Both the position numbers and the translations under genes were made by a program. The notes under the pieces were generated by a model. The model was not told where the DNA came from. It saw only the letters and a program-made list of their open reading frames with translations, and ran no database searches. A stretch of 64,000 nucleotides of DNA from Raffaelea ambrosiae (Eukaryota > Ascomycota > Sordariomycetes > Ophiostomatales > Ophiostomataceae), in contig PCDI01000013.1 in assembly GCA_002778195.1 (NCBI GenBank), positions 391,021 through 455,020 of the forward strand, in the 5' to 3' direction. How positions within the stretch are numbered: position 1 is the stretch's first letter; each line of letters opens with the position of its first letter. Below, piece after piece: positions 41,500 through 53,100 of this stretch.

Positions 41500-42523
41500 T
41501 GCAAGGCCTGTGCCGTGTCGGCACCGTGTCTGTGCAGAGCCTGCGCGGACGCTGCGTTCGTGCGACACGCGAGCGCGCCATCCAGGTTGCCTCCGGCGGT
41601 GCGATGGCCCTCGCCGCCGCCCGGCTGGGGCCGTGCCTGTCGCTCGTCGTCGTCTCGCGTCCCCAGAGGCCGGCCAGACGAAACGCGCCCTTGTGCCGCC
41701 CGCCCTCCTCTTCTTCGCGTGACCATGTCTGTCCCGCCGGGGCTTGTGCCCCCGTAGAACCTGTCGCTAAATGGCGGTCCAGCATTGGACAGGCACGAGA
41801 AGGACATCAGTCGACAGGCGAGACCAGAAAGGGCGAGTGTGCCATTGCACCAGGCCGGCGGACGCAAGGTCGGACTGGTCTATAAAAACATGGCGGCTCC
41901 CTGCTGTGTTGTCAGCTCTGCGTTGTCACGGGATAATGTGTGTGTCATAGTAACAGGGAGACGGCACAAAGTAGGGAGACCGCAGAAGCAGAGACCTCCC
42001 CCCAAGTGAGGCGATCTAGGCCGCCCCAACGGCCCACTGTCCGATCGGATCATCACTGGCACCAGACGAACAGCCCTCTCCTGTCTCTGCAGCTTCCGCC
42101 TGTCTGCTTGTTCAGGGCACCGCGGCCTGGACATCCCATGACGCGACGCCCGCCCCCGATTTTGCGCTGACCTGGCCCCGTCCTCGAGAGACTGTCAGCT
42201 GGTCGCCCGCGGCTTGACCAGAGCGGCCCCATTTTCTTGAAATTCGAATCGACGTCCTCGGTCGTCGTCGTCGTTTCTTGGTTCTGGGTTCACGCCTTCG
42301 TTCCCGCATTCCGCACAAACGTGGTTCTCGTTCCTTGCTTCGCTCGGATCCAATACGAAAAAAAGAAAAGAAAAAGTGCTCTGAACCAGACAAAAGACGG
42401 CCCCTGATCGACTGCCCATCATCCTCTCGATTCAACCTGGCTTCCCCAAGACGGGCTGTTCCGACTGCGTCGCCGCTTCTGTCATCGTTCCCCTCTGTTC
42501 TTCTTTTTCCGTTTTTTTTTTTG

Positions 42524-42625
42524 AGTTTCTTACATTCTCTTGCATTTGCCTTTTTTTAGTTTCTTACATACTCTTGCATTTGCCTTTTTTTAGTTTCTCA
42601 CATTCTCTTGCATTTGCCTTTTGGT
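42524..42625 (+). repeat. Three 34-nt direct repeats upstream of the zinc transporter
   Basis: Units start AGTTTCTTACATTCTCTTGC and end in ATTTGCC plus a T run, at 42524-42557, 42558-42591 and 42592-42625. Copies differ at only a few positions. The last ends 117 bp before the ATG. Confidence 0.92.
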
Positions 42626-42742
42626 AGTTTTGCACACCTTTTCCAACCACCTGCGTGGCCACCATCCATCACGACAATCGACTACCGGCATCCTTCCCTC
42701 CTCGCCATCGACGGCCGTCGTACCCGAGCCAACAACCAAAAC

Positions 42743-44526
42743 ATGGGCATCCATTTCCACCTCCAGAGGAGGCACCGTCTCGCGGCGGCCATCGGCATCT
42801 CCTTTGCCTTTTTCGTCGCCGAACTCACCAGTACGCAGTCCTCGCCAGCCATCCACCCAGACAAAATGCCGTCGGCTGTCCCGTGCTGATTGATACGTGT
42901 TCGCTTGCAGTTGCCTTCAAGACCAGATCGCTGGCGCTGATTGCGGATGCCTTTCACTACGTGCGTTTGCCTTTTTTTCCTCTGCCCTCCCTGACACACA
43001 GGCGAGACGCAAGACGCAAGATGCTAACGCTTGTTGTACCAGATGAATGACTTTATCAGCTTTGTCGTCGCCCTGGTGGCCGTGCTTGTAAGTCGCCCCC
43101 CCAGATCTCGGAACGTAGCAAGTCTTCCGAGACACTGTCCTTTGGCTGGCAGCGCGCGCAACTGCTTGGGGCCTTTTTCAACGGAGTCTTTCTCATGGCT
43201 CTGGGCATCAGCATCGCTTTGCAAACCATTGAGCGGTTCATCAGCCTCGAACGTGCGTTGGTTCTGCAGGCTGCCCCCGGCATGCCATCCCTGGCCCGAT
43301 GCTGACGGATCTCTTCTTCGCAGGCATTGAACAGCCCCTGCTGGTGCTGATTATGGGCTGCGTCGGCCTGGTTCTGAATGTCGTCAGCGCCTTGTTCCTC
43401 CACGGTCAGAACGCACTCCCCTCATCACACAAGACGGGCCAGCGTCCGCTGCGCTCACCACCATGCCCTGCTAACAGAAGGCGGATCAGAACACGACCAT
43501 GGCGGCAGCGGCCATGCCCACGGCCATGCCCACGGCCATGCCCACGCGGACAGCGACATGCCCCTTGCCAATGCGGACCCCAACGTACGTTGCCCCCCCC
43601 AAGGCATGCCTAGAATGGAGACCCCATCCAGATGGCACAAGACGAGCACGGCCTGATCCAAATTGCTTGATCCCCCACTCCAGCATCTTGTCCACGCCGA
43701 ACACCGCCACCGACAGACACAGTCCCAGGCGCCGGGCCGCGACCTCAACATGTTTGGCGCCATGCTGCACGTCATCCTCGACGCGGTCAACAACCTGGGC
43801 GTGATTGTGGCCGCCGTGATCATCTGGCAGCTCACGTCGGAGAAGCGCTTCTATGCCGACCCGGCGATCGGCCTCGGCATTGCCATGATGATTCTGCTGT
43901 CGTCGTATCCGCTGGTGAAAAACAGCGGCACCATCCTGCTGGAGAGCGCGCCCCACGGCGTCAACCTCATGGATGTCCAGCACGACCTAGAAAGGGTACA
44001 CGAAGACTCCAATCCCCTTTCCTTCCCCCCGTTGGGTCGATCCCGTCTCGATCCCCTCCGTCGATGGCTAACGCAAACCTAGATCCCCGGCGTCGTGTCG
44101 GTCCACGAACTGCACATCTGGCGGCTCAACCAGACCAAGGCCCTCGCGTCGGCACACATTGTTGTCTCCGATAAGACCGTGTCCAACTTTATGGGCCTGG
44201 CGCGCATCATCAGCGAGTGTCTGCACGACTACGGCGTCCACTCGGCCACGCTGCAGCCGGAGACGCCGCTGTCCAGAACCGCCTCGCAGCTGACGCTGGT
44301 GTCGCCCGCCGTCTCCGAAGAGACTGCCGTGCAGACGATCCGGGCCAGCGAGAGCAGCAGCAGCCGAGACAACCAAGACAACCAAGCCAACCAAGCCAAC
44401 CAAGCCAGCGGCCCAACCGGTGCTTCCTCGATGATCCGTAGGAGGATCGTCGATACCGGGGCGTGCCAGATCACCTGCAGTTCGCAATGCGAGAAGCTGA
44501 TGTGCTGCACAAACATCAGCACATAA
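42743..44526 (+). CDS. Cation-diffusion-facilitator zinc transporter (Zrc1/Cot1-like)
   Basis: Eight exons (42743-42830, 42911-42960, 43043-43087, 43105-43252, 43324-43404, 43478-43584, 43684-43995, 44083-44526) encode 424 residues. CDF proteins move Zn2+ into the vacuole or secretory compartments in exchange for protons. Helix 2 has DAFHYMND (His45/Asp49) and helix 5 has MLHVILDAVNN (His202/Asp206), the HxxxD pair that binds transported zinc. FGWQRAQLLGAFFNGVF and LERIEQPLLVLIMG are family signatures. A His-rich cytosolic loop (HGHAHGHAHGHAHA) lies between helices 4 and 5. The C-terminal cytosolic domain reads PGVVSVHELHIWRLNQTKAL, and the tail is Asn/Gln/Ala-rich. Exons 3 and 4 are separated by only 17 nt (see findings). 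All other introns are 71-99 nt with good signals, and most acceptors follow recognisable branch points. Confidence 0.9.
43088..43104 (+). other. Apparent 17-nt intron (or collapsed poly-C intron)
   Basis: The sequence GTAAGTCGCCCCCCCAG begins with a perfect donor and ends with an acceptor. It must be removed to join ALVAVL to ISERSKSSE in frame. At 17 nt it is far below known spliceosomal limits in fungi, so an assembly collapse in the C run is the likelier explanation. Confidence 0.6.
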
Positions 44527-47500
44527 ACACAGCACAGGTATGAGGGAGGGGGCGGTGAAAGAACCGTGTGGACGAGTATGAGGGAGGGGGAGGGTGAAAG
44601 AAACGTGTGGCCGGAAGCGTTGACGACGAAGCAACGAGTATTGGTCCTTGTTTTATTGTTTTTCTTTTTTACTAGGGATGACATAAACTACGCCGGTCTT
44701 CATGAAAGGAATGGTGCCTGGGTGGGTGGGTGCAGAGGAGCGTCCAAAAAGTTGCCATTGTATGAAAAAGCTTCTGTTTTCTGCTTTCTGTTTTCTGTTT
44801 GGTTTGTGTTTATCTTGAAAAGTTGCTGAATACAAGACGACCGTATGAACACAAGAAGCATTGAGAAGCATTGAGACACATGTGAACATGGTAAAATGCA
44901 CCGAGAAATGGAGAAAACGCACAACAGACCACAGCTGTGCCCAGCTTCCAACGGGACGACTTCGGCAGTTGGGATTCGTACGTGCCTTTTGATTTCCCCC
45001 CATTTGATAGGCGTCTCTTTTGGACAACGTTGGGCAAGCATCGCTATCTTCGTGTCCTCCTCTGTAGAGGACCACGGAAGCGAGCGCCCATTGGGTACAG
45101 CGGCAGCTCCTTCCAGGCAGACAGTGACGTCTATCTCTGTGCTACGTGATAGCTGACCGGTCCTTTTCCGACACCGGTTGTGTCCTGTTGTCACTCTCGG
45201 GCGTGATGGGGTCACTCCCGAGCGTGATGAGCGCTGCATATGCTGTGTCATGCAAAGGTGCAGCAGTCTGGCCGGGAAGAAAAAGGCTGAAAGTACGGGC
45301 CCGTAGAGGCTAGCCCCAAGGTCGTAGGGCTACGTTGCCCCAAGTTACATAGTCCTCCTACGAAGCCGAAAGAACAATCTCATATCACGTGTTGCCGGGT
45401 CCTCCGGGTCCTCCGGGTCGACATCGGTTTGGGGGAGGGGACATGTTGCTCTTTGTTAGTGGATGTCGATGACGAACGGTTCATCGTAAAAAAACAAGGC
45501 TGACTGACGACCGCAGCAGCGGAATCTTACTCGAGTAGGAATATGCCGGAGCCGGCTGGTTTCCGAGCCTGTCGATCCAGCCATAACGGATTGCAGCCGT
45601 GACAGTTTGCGACCAGCTTTCTTCTTCTCTGATCCATTGAGAAAGAAGTACACCGTAGCTGATCCAATTGAGAGAGAATAAGGGAGACAAAACACCCCTT
45701 GGTCTTGGAAATTGCCTGACGCTGACTGGTGACACGACAGCGGTAAAAGAGCGCGCATAGCCAAAAAAAAAAAAGAAAAGGAAAAAAAGCAAGCAAAGAA
45801 GCACACAAAGCACTCGAGTCCAACCAACCAGCCGAGCCCGCCGCGTCTTCCGATTCCTGGTCTGTCCCATTGACAATAGCTAGTCATCAGTCAGTCGACA
45901 CACGTCCAGCCAATCCCAGAGACGCAGTTTGCCTGTTTCCAACAAGAGAGACCTGTATGTTGTTCACAGCGGCATTTGTGCCCAACCAACACGCAAGGCC
46001 TCATGCAGCTTGCAGCTCGCAGCTCGAGGGTTTTTTTTCTTTTTCGTTTTTTCCCCCCTCCTTTCTCTTTTTTTCTTATTCCTTTTTTTCTTTTTCATCT
46101 TTTCTCTTTTTCTCCCTTTTTACTAGTAACCATCAAATCAACGATTTCCTGCGGCTCTGGCCGCCATCGCGGCCGGAACATTTCCCCTGCTGGGCTTAGT
46201 GCACGGTGCGGCCGCCCTGCGAATGGGTAGCTACTACCCAGTATCCCTACCACGGGCACCAAGGAGTAGTTTGCGTACTGCCAGGGCCTGGCATATTCCG
46301 AAGCGTTGGCCCAGCGCATGCAAATGCAGTGTACGAGTACGAGTAGGGCGACGCTTCGCCTCTTTGACCGCTGCTTGACCATGTGGCAACGACTGGCGAT
46401 AAGCAGAAGAGGCGGGAAAGGAGAGACAGGTGTGCCCTGTATTAGTGGATGCAAGGGTCTTCTGCTGGCCAGCGGAACCACGGGCGACGGGCGACGGTCC
46501 TGTGCCTATATTAGCGAACCCCGGCTTGCATATTATGTCTTTTCGGGGAATGTAGCAGGCTCTCGATTTCAGGCTGCGAGCAATAAGCCAAGGAGTTGGT
46601 TAGTAGACAATGATGCCATCTGTATTTTTTTTTCCTTTTTTCTTTCTTTTTTCTTTTTTTCGCTTTTTCTCTTTCTTTTTTCTCTTTTTTTCTTGTTTCT
46701 TTTTCTCTTATTTTCCCCAAAGCTCAAAAAGACCCTGTCCCTGCCATTGACGCGGTCTGGCAAATTACCAGGAGGCGCAGACAGATACTATGGAAGCCAC
46801 CGGTGAAGGGGGATGGCATATCGCCAAAGCTTGCCTCCATTGACTTCGGTGTGCGTGGTTGTGTTGTCTGCCGGTGCTTTCGTGTGCCCTTTCCTGTTCG
46901 GGGCAACCAAATCAGATTCATTACCAGCCGATGGCCACCCACAGCACCGGTCAGGCAGCGTTGTCTGTATTGTTGTCTTTTCCCGTGACTGCGGGCTTTC
47001 CCACGCGGATCGTCAACTATGCGGTCGCTCTCGTCTCTCTTCCACATGCATTGTCAACTAAACATGGTCACTCTGTTCTCTCGATCCAGTCGAATGTCTT
47101 GACTATCATATCTCTGGGCACCCCTTCTGCTCACCGCTCCTCTGTGCTCTGTCCTTCCCCGAGGTGTCAGCCGTAGTGTAGCGCCGACGGGAGGCGGGAA
47201 GATACGTGTGCGGTGTGGGAGCCATCCTGGGAATGCGCGAGTCTCTTTGTATCGAATGTATAAGAGTTGCTAGCATCTCCCTTGCCTGGTACTTGTACAG
47301 TGTCTTACCAGAGTTGCTATGATCTGTCTGTGCCAACACCAAAACAGGGGCCGGTCAGTCTGCCTGGCCGTGCCGCCGACTGGCCCCCAATCGAACGGTG
47401 AGCACGCCCTGGAAGAGGCGATAGCAACGAGAGAATAATAGAAAGGCACAAAAGCATGTGCAGCTCGGCATACGCATTCGGCAAGAGTATCCGGCCTGTG

Positions 47501-50153
47501 TTTATTGCGCACTGCGTATGTCTCTGGTCCGGTCCCCTTAGGGAAATAGATCTTCGCGACACGCTGCAGACATCAAATAGCTCACGGCGCGTAATACACC
47601 GTAAACTGCAGGACCGTCTCTCCAGACACCCATCAGATATCGTAGAGTCTCTCGAACTGGAGGACTGAAGGAATCCTCCCAAACCGTTGGTTGTTTCGCC
47701 ATTTTACCCGAGATGCAGTCTGCAAGGCTCCCAAACACTAGGGCGCCGCTGGAGACGGGGCAAACAGAAAAGACGTAATAGAAGGGCGAGCAAACGTAAA
47801 AGGTGTAAAAAGAAAGGAGTTGCTCGTATTAGACAATCGTGGTTTTTTATGGTTTGACCGTTTCTGAATGGCTCAAAAGTGTGCCCCAATGGCCGAAAGG
47901 CGCCATTGCACCTGCTTCGTATTAGTTGGTTTTAGCTGCTCTGGAAAAGGCAACAATCCGAACAGGCACGGCAGACACCTGGCCCAAACACAGAAGGCGC
48001 TCCAGCGGTCATGCCACTCGTGCGTGCGCCTGCAACACTAACAAGTACAGTACCTAGTTAGTGTGCAACTGTCATCCTTCCGGGAATCAATGCCGGCTAG
48101 CAAGCTACCAAGCTAGTGCTCGCGGGATTCTGCCTGGCTCTGTGGCTTTGTGGCTCTGTGGCTCTGTGGCTCTGTGGCTCTGTGGCTCTCTGGCTCTGTA
48201 GTTTTCCTGTTCTGTCTGGTCTGCGTGACTGCTTTTTGGCGCCTCGCCTGGGACCTTCCTGCGCCGCCGTTTCCTGTCCCAGGCAGTCCCTGCTAGCGCC
48301 ACCGGTTAGCCACCGCCAAGTGGGGAGGGGGGGGCTCTCAGTGAATTGCGGTGCCTGTGCCCTGTGTCACGAAGCAAATCTGCTGGGGTCTTGGTTGCCT
48401 TCCGAAACTCGCCCGGGACCCCCTCTTTCCGGCGCGCGCGCGCTTGCAGTTACGAGTCATGCTCATGCTCAAAAGGCCCTGCGAGGGAAAGAGAAGCCCT
48501 GCGGAAAGACCAACGGTCCACACGAAGCCCTGCGGAAAGAACAACGGTCGCTCCTTCCTTCTCCCACGCACTCCCTCGCACTCTCCTTCACACCAAACTC
48601 AAAACTCGGCATTTGCAGCCAGCCACCCCACCTTTTTTGCTTTCTTTTTATTTCAGCATTTTCTAGTCTGACACTTGCCTGTGCTTCTGCACACCGCCGG
48701 AGAGTAAAATTAAAATCTCCAGACCATGCAAAGCCGTTGTAGGCGCAAGCAGGCATCGCACTATGTAAGAGACAAAAAAGCAAGGGAAAAAACAAGAACA
48801 AAAAAAAACAACAGTCATAGCAATAAAACCGTTGCCTGCCCACCCCCCTCAATCCAAACCAGGGGAGTTAGCACGTCCACCAGCAGCCAGCCCCAGTATT
48901 TCTTACACGCACTTGCAGACTAGGAAAGAACGACCAACGGGGCTCACACACTACCCACCGGCATTAATCCGCACCTTGGGCTAGCTCGCTCCTGCCTCCA
49001 TTTCTCCCTGGCCAGCAAGACGAGAAAACTAGGGAAAGAGCAAAACAAGGGCCAGAACTAGGAAAGAGCCCAGCAGCAAAGAGAACGGCGCTTACAACAC
49101 CATTGCATCGTCCTCTGCTTCTTGATCTTCTGATCTTCTGATCTTCTGCTTCTTTCCTTTCTTCTGCCGGAGGCGTCTTCCACACTTCCCCTCACCGACC
49201 TCACAGCAGCCTTCCCTCTAGGAAGGGATCTTCAGATATCCTCGAACGAATCCAGCCATTGTGCCTTGGCAGTCGGATCGCCCATCCCTGCCAGTGGCCA
49301 ACCGTCCCAGTTGCGGGCTGTTTTTGCCTCGCGTCTCTCCGGCCAGCTTTCAGTCGACGTCTGTCAACGCTCGCATGTCCGTGGCACGCGGCCTGCATAC
49401 CATATCACAGCCCGTCCGACAGCCGTCAGACTTGTTCAACCCCAAACCAGAAGGCAAGAAGGCAAGACGGCAAGAAGCCAGCCAAAAGTCCCAAGATAAC
49501 TAGGCAGCATCCGGGCCAGGGGTCAGGGAACAAGAAGACTGCCCCCAAAGCAGAGGAGGCCGCTTTCTCGCTTGATCGCCACTTGCCGCCTGCCGACAAA
49601 CGCACAGGAGCCGTCCTATTCGTCCTATAAAGACTGGTTTGCCACTGCATCCGCGCCCCGTCACAGCGCTTCCCGCCCGCACGCCAAGGGTGATCCGACA
49701 GGACAAGCATCCCAGGCAGACGAGCATCCCGCCCACGAAGGACGAGACCGCCTCTGTCCCGTCCACCAGGTGGTTCGACCCGCCAGCGCACATCGGGCGA
49801 CACTCTGCGAGGCCATTGGCCACAGACAACACCTCTGGCGGCATCCTGCGTCGTTGGCATCTCGCGATCTCTGTCTGTTTCTCTGTTTTTCTGTTCTTTT
49901 CTGGGCAGTTTCTCTTTTGCCTCTTCCAAAGTCTTCTTTTCTCTTTGGCTACTTCTCGAACCGACCTGCTCTGGCTTGTGCAAATGGACTTCGTCGCCAA
50001 GGAACACCCTCACAGCTTTGAACTGCGCCCACCGATCGAGAGGTGAACAGCATCTCCTCTGAACAGACAGGCTCGCTTCTAAGCACCGCACCATAGACTG
50101 GTGACATCTATTTCTTCCCCCCCCCCTCCTCACTCTCCCCAGCCGGGCCGGCC
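44527..50153. other. Gene desert, 5.6 kb
   Basis: No frame shows family motifs, regular codon use or splice-linked continuity. The stretch holds a TGGCTCTG octamer repeat (48132-48200), a palindrome near 48034-48067, an ATCACGTG motif (45384-45391) and several pyrimidine tracts (46028-46125, 46624-46715). The right part probably contains the long promoter or leader of the FNIP gene. Confidence 0.55.
48132..48200. repeat. TGGCTCTG octamer tandem repeat
   Basis: About eight near-perfect copies of TGGCTCTG lie in the intergenic region. Confidence 0.85.
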
Positions 50154-53100
50154 ATGCTGGGGAAGCTCTTCAACCTCTCGGCCGGCGCCGGCTCAAACGG
50201 GGCCTCCAATGGCGGCTACCTGTCCGCCTCCCCGGAGCCGGTGTCGACCCTGGAGTCCGTGCAGGAGGACGTCCACACCCGGAACCTCCTCTACCCGGAG
50301 CCGCGCGCCCTCTTCCAGCACCGCCACGACCAGGTCTCCCCTCTGCCCACCAGCCCCAATCTGCCCATTGGCACGCTTGGCTCCTCCTTTGACATCGACT
50401 CCGACCTCGACCTCGACCGCCGTGACATTCGCGTGCTCATCCTGCAGGATGGCCTCGGCTCCACCATCCCATCTTGCGTCCTGTACGATTCGAACTCACC
50501 GCCGCCTCCGTCTGCCCCGATCCTTCCAGACCGCCCCTCCACCGTGGCCGGTCTGTCGCATATGAATCTCGGCGCCGGCGGCGGCACGCCAGACTCGCCA
50601 CGGCGTGTGCCCACCTCGCCGCGCAAGCCCAGCTTGGGTGCTGGCCACAACAGGCCCTCGATCCTCCAGCCAGACAGCAGCCCGCAGTTGCGGCAGAACG
50701 CCACCTTTGAGCGACGGCCGCCGCTGCACAGTCGCAGCCAATCGCGTCTGGAGACGGAAGCACAGCGCGCGTATCGGGAATACACCGACGAGGTGTCGGT
50801 GTACCTCAACTGTGTCTTTGGCAACTCGGAGCTGATCGCCTATCGAGGCACCTCCACGAAGGTCCATGTCCTGCCCTCGGAGCCCGCCCGTCCGGACATG
50901 TCCAGTGCCGTGTTTCATGATGGCCGCGGCTCTCTGGGTCGTTCCAGCATGCGGTCGAGCAAACTGTCGCAGTCTTTCTCGTCCGAGTCGGCGGCCATGT
51001 TTCCGCCCAATCCTGCTTCCTCGTCGTCGTCTGTGGCCACCAACCCTGCGCGATCGGCGGACCGAAAACGGGTTCTCATTTCAAGACTGTTTCCGGTGCC
51101 ACTCGCCAACGACGAGGACACCACAGCTCCCAACACGGCACCGACCTCGGCGCCGGTCACTCCGCACAGCCGCGTGTCGGAAGAGAGTGCGAGCCCAAGT
51201 TACCCCTTTCCGGTCTACAACGACGACGGCCCGTCCAGGCAGCACAAGAAAAAGGCCCAGTCCAAGCAGAAGCGGACCCCCATGTACGCCATCGCTCTGA
51301 TTGTCAGCCTTCCGCAGCCTCCGCCCCCCGTCGCGCAAGCCTCTTCCATAAGGACACCAACGTTCCGTGGACCTGGCTCCTACCCCGACCAGGATTCGTG
51401 TTCGTCTTCCTACGGATCCAGCCGCAAAGTGGCGTTCAACGGCCTCGGCATTGATGTGTCCACGCCTGATTCGAGTGCCCCTACGGCAGTGTCCAGCAGC
51501 ATTCTCAGCGGCTCAACAGATTTTGAGGAGCGCATGGATCCCATCACCCAACGATGGGACGTCATTATGCGCACGTTCAACCAGATGCAGAATGTCGTCA
51601 CCACAACCGTCACGGGCCTCCTGCGGGCCGTCGATGCCGCTTCGCCTCCCGGCCCCCAGCCACCATCGATGCCAGTGCAGGTCTCCCGCAACACCAGCTT
51701 CAGCGGACGTCGCAGCGAAGACGGCGGCCTCGGTGGCGGCTTCCCCTCAAAGCCTGCCAAGGCCAGCGCCAAACTCGTCGCGCTGTCACCAAACGCCTTG
51801 TTGGACATGGATCGTATTGACCAGCAGGCAGAGATTGCACGCCTACGCATCTCCGTGGGCCTGCGAGCCCTGCGGGTGGTCACAGGCCAAAACCGGTGGG
51901 GTATCTGGCGCGACGAGGCACGCTGGGTCACACGCTGGGCTGCCACTGTCCGGGATCAACAATTGCGCCCCCCCCCTGCCGTGGTCAAGTTGCCTCTGTC
52001 GGTGCAGCAGCAGCAGCAGTATCGCCAGCAGCAACAATTACAGGACGACTTTCTCTACAGTCTCCTTACGACTTTCCTTGCCACACACACCGATTGGCTT
52101 CAAGCCCTGAGCCCGAGGCGGTACCGGAAGCGCCACATGCTGCTGCAAAACACACAGGGGAATGACTCTCTTCTGCCGGCCCGAACGGTTATTGTCTCTT
52201 CGGACAAGGCTGTGGCTAGACGCATCATATTTCTTCTAGCCACATTTCTTCCCATGTCCCAGAGCTTGGGTAACGTCCGCGCCCATCGCCCGAGCACATC
52301 CATATCGTGGGGAGCGCTGTCGCAATCGCCGCCGGCCTCCTTCTTCCAGTCCAACGCCAAGGAGGAATCACTTCGCCGGAAGATCAACCGCCGGACGGGA
52401 GGAAGCCGCCACCGTTCATCTCACACACGGACGCTCAGCCTGCAGGGTCCGGCGAGTACGGGCTTGTCCCAGCGGTCCGCGTCAACATCCGAAGTCGGCG
52501 CTCCTGCTCACTTGGTGCATCTAGACATGCACAAGAGTTACCACGAACGCCGGCCATCGGACACAGCATCAATTCGCACGGCCAATCTCCCGTTTTCCGG
52601 CAGCGATTTTACCACACACAAAAGCAGCGCGGCCACGTCCACGACGATTGCATCAGACACGACAATCCCGCACTTTGCCACCATGCAGCGATCGGAATCG
52701 ATGGTCTCCCGACCCGACAGTGTTGGCAGCAGCGCTGCCGCTGATGATCTCATGAGAACGCTGAAGCGGGGCGACAGCAGCGCGAGTCAATACAGTTTGG
52801 TTTTGCAGCAGCAGCAACTGCAGCAGCCAGGGAGTGGGCCTGCGTCGCCGACAATGCGACCAGACTCGAGAAGTTCAGGCTCAGGGTCTCTCTGGGGTAA
52901 CATGTTGACCAATCTGTTGACCGGGCGCCGACGAGACACACCAAGTTTGGGCCGGTTTGGCGGGCACAGCCGCAGCAGTTCAGCATCATCATGGGATCCG
53001 CGTATTAGACGGACCAGCCTCACTCCATCGTCGCCCACAAAGCTCCGACGTGGCTTAAATGAGATCCAGCCATTTCCACCGCAGCAGCCGCAAGAGGAAC

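Larger units (their letters stand above)
40482..42742. other. Intergenic region, 2.3 kb, rich in repeats
   Basis: This region divides the divergent transcription factor and zinc transporter genes. It contains a polypyrimidine tract (40915-41050), an 18-nt CACCACGCACCACGCCTG repeat (41417-41499), one isolated CTTGCTTCGCTCGG unit (42334-42347) and a triple 34-nt repeat (42524-42625). No coding frame is credible. Confidence 0.6.

Noticed and set aside
43088..43119. A 31-nt alternative intron ending at the TAG near 43118
   Set aside because: It puts the next exon out of frame and deletes ISERS, which is conserved in CDF transporters.
49426..50133. A 235-codon minus-strand frame before the FNIP gene
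   Set aside because: No recognisable motif, irregular composition, and it lies in the expected promoter.
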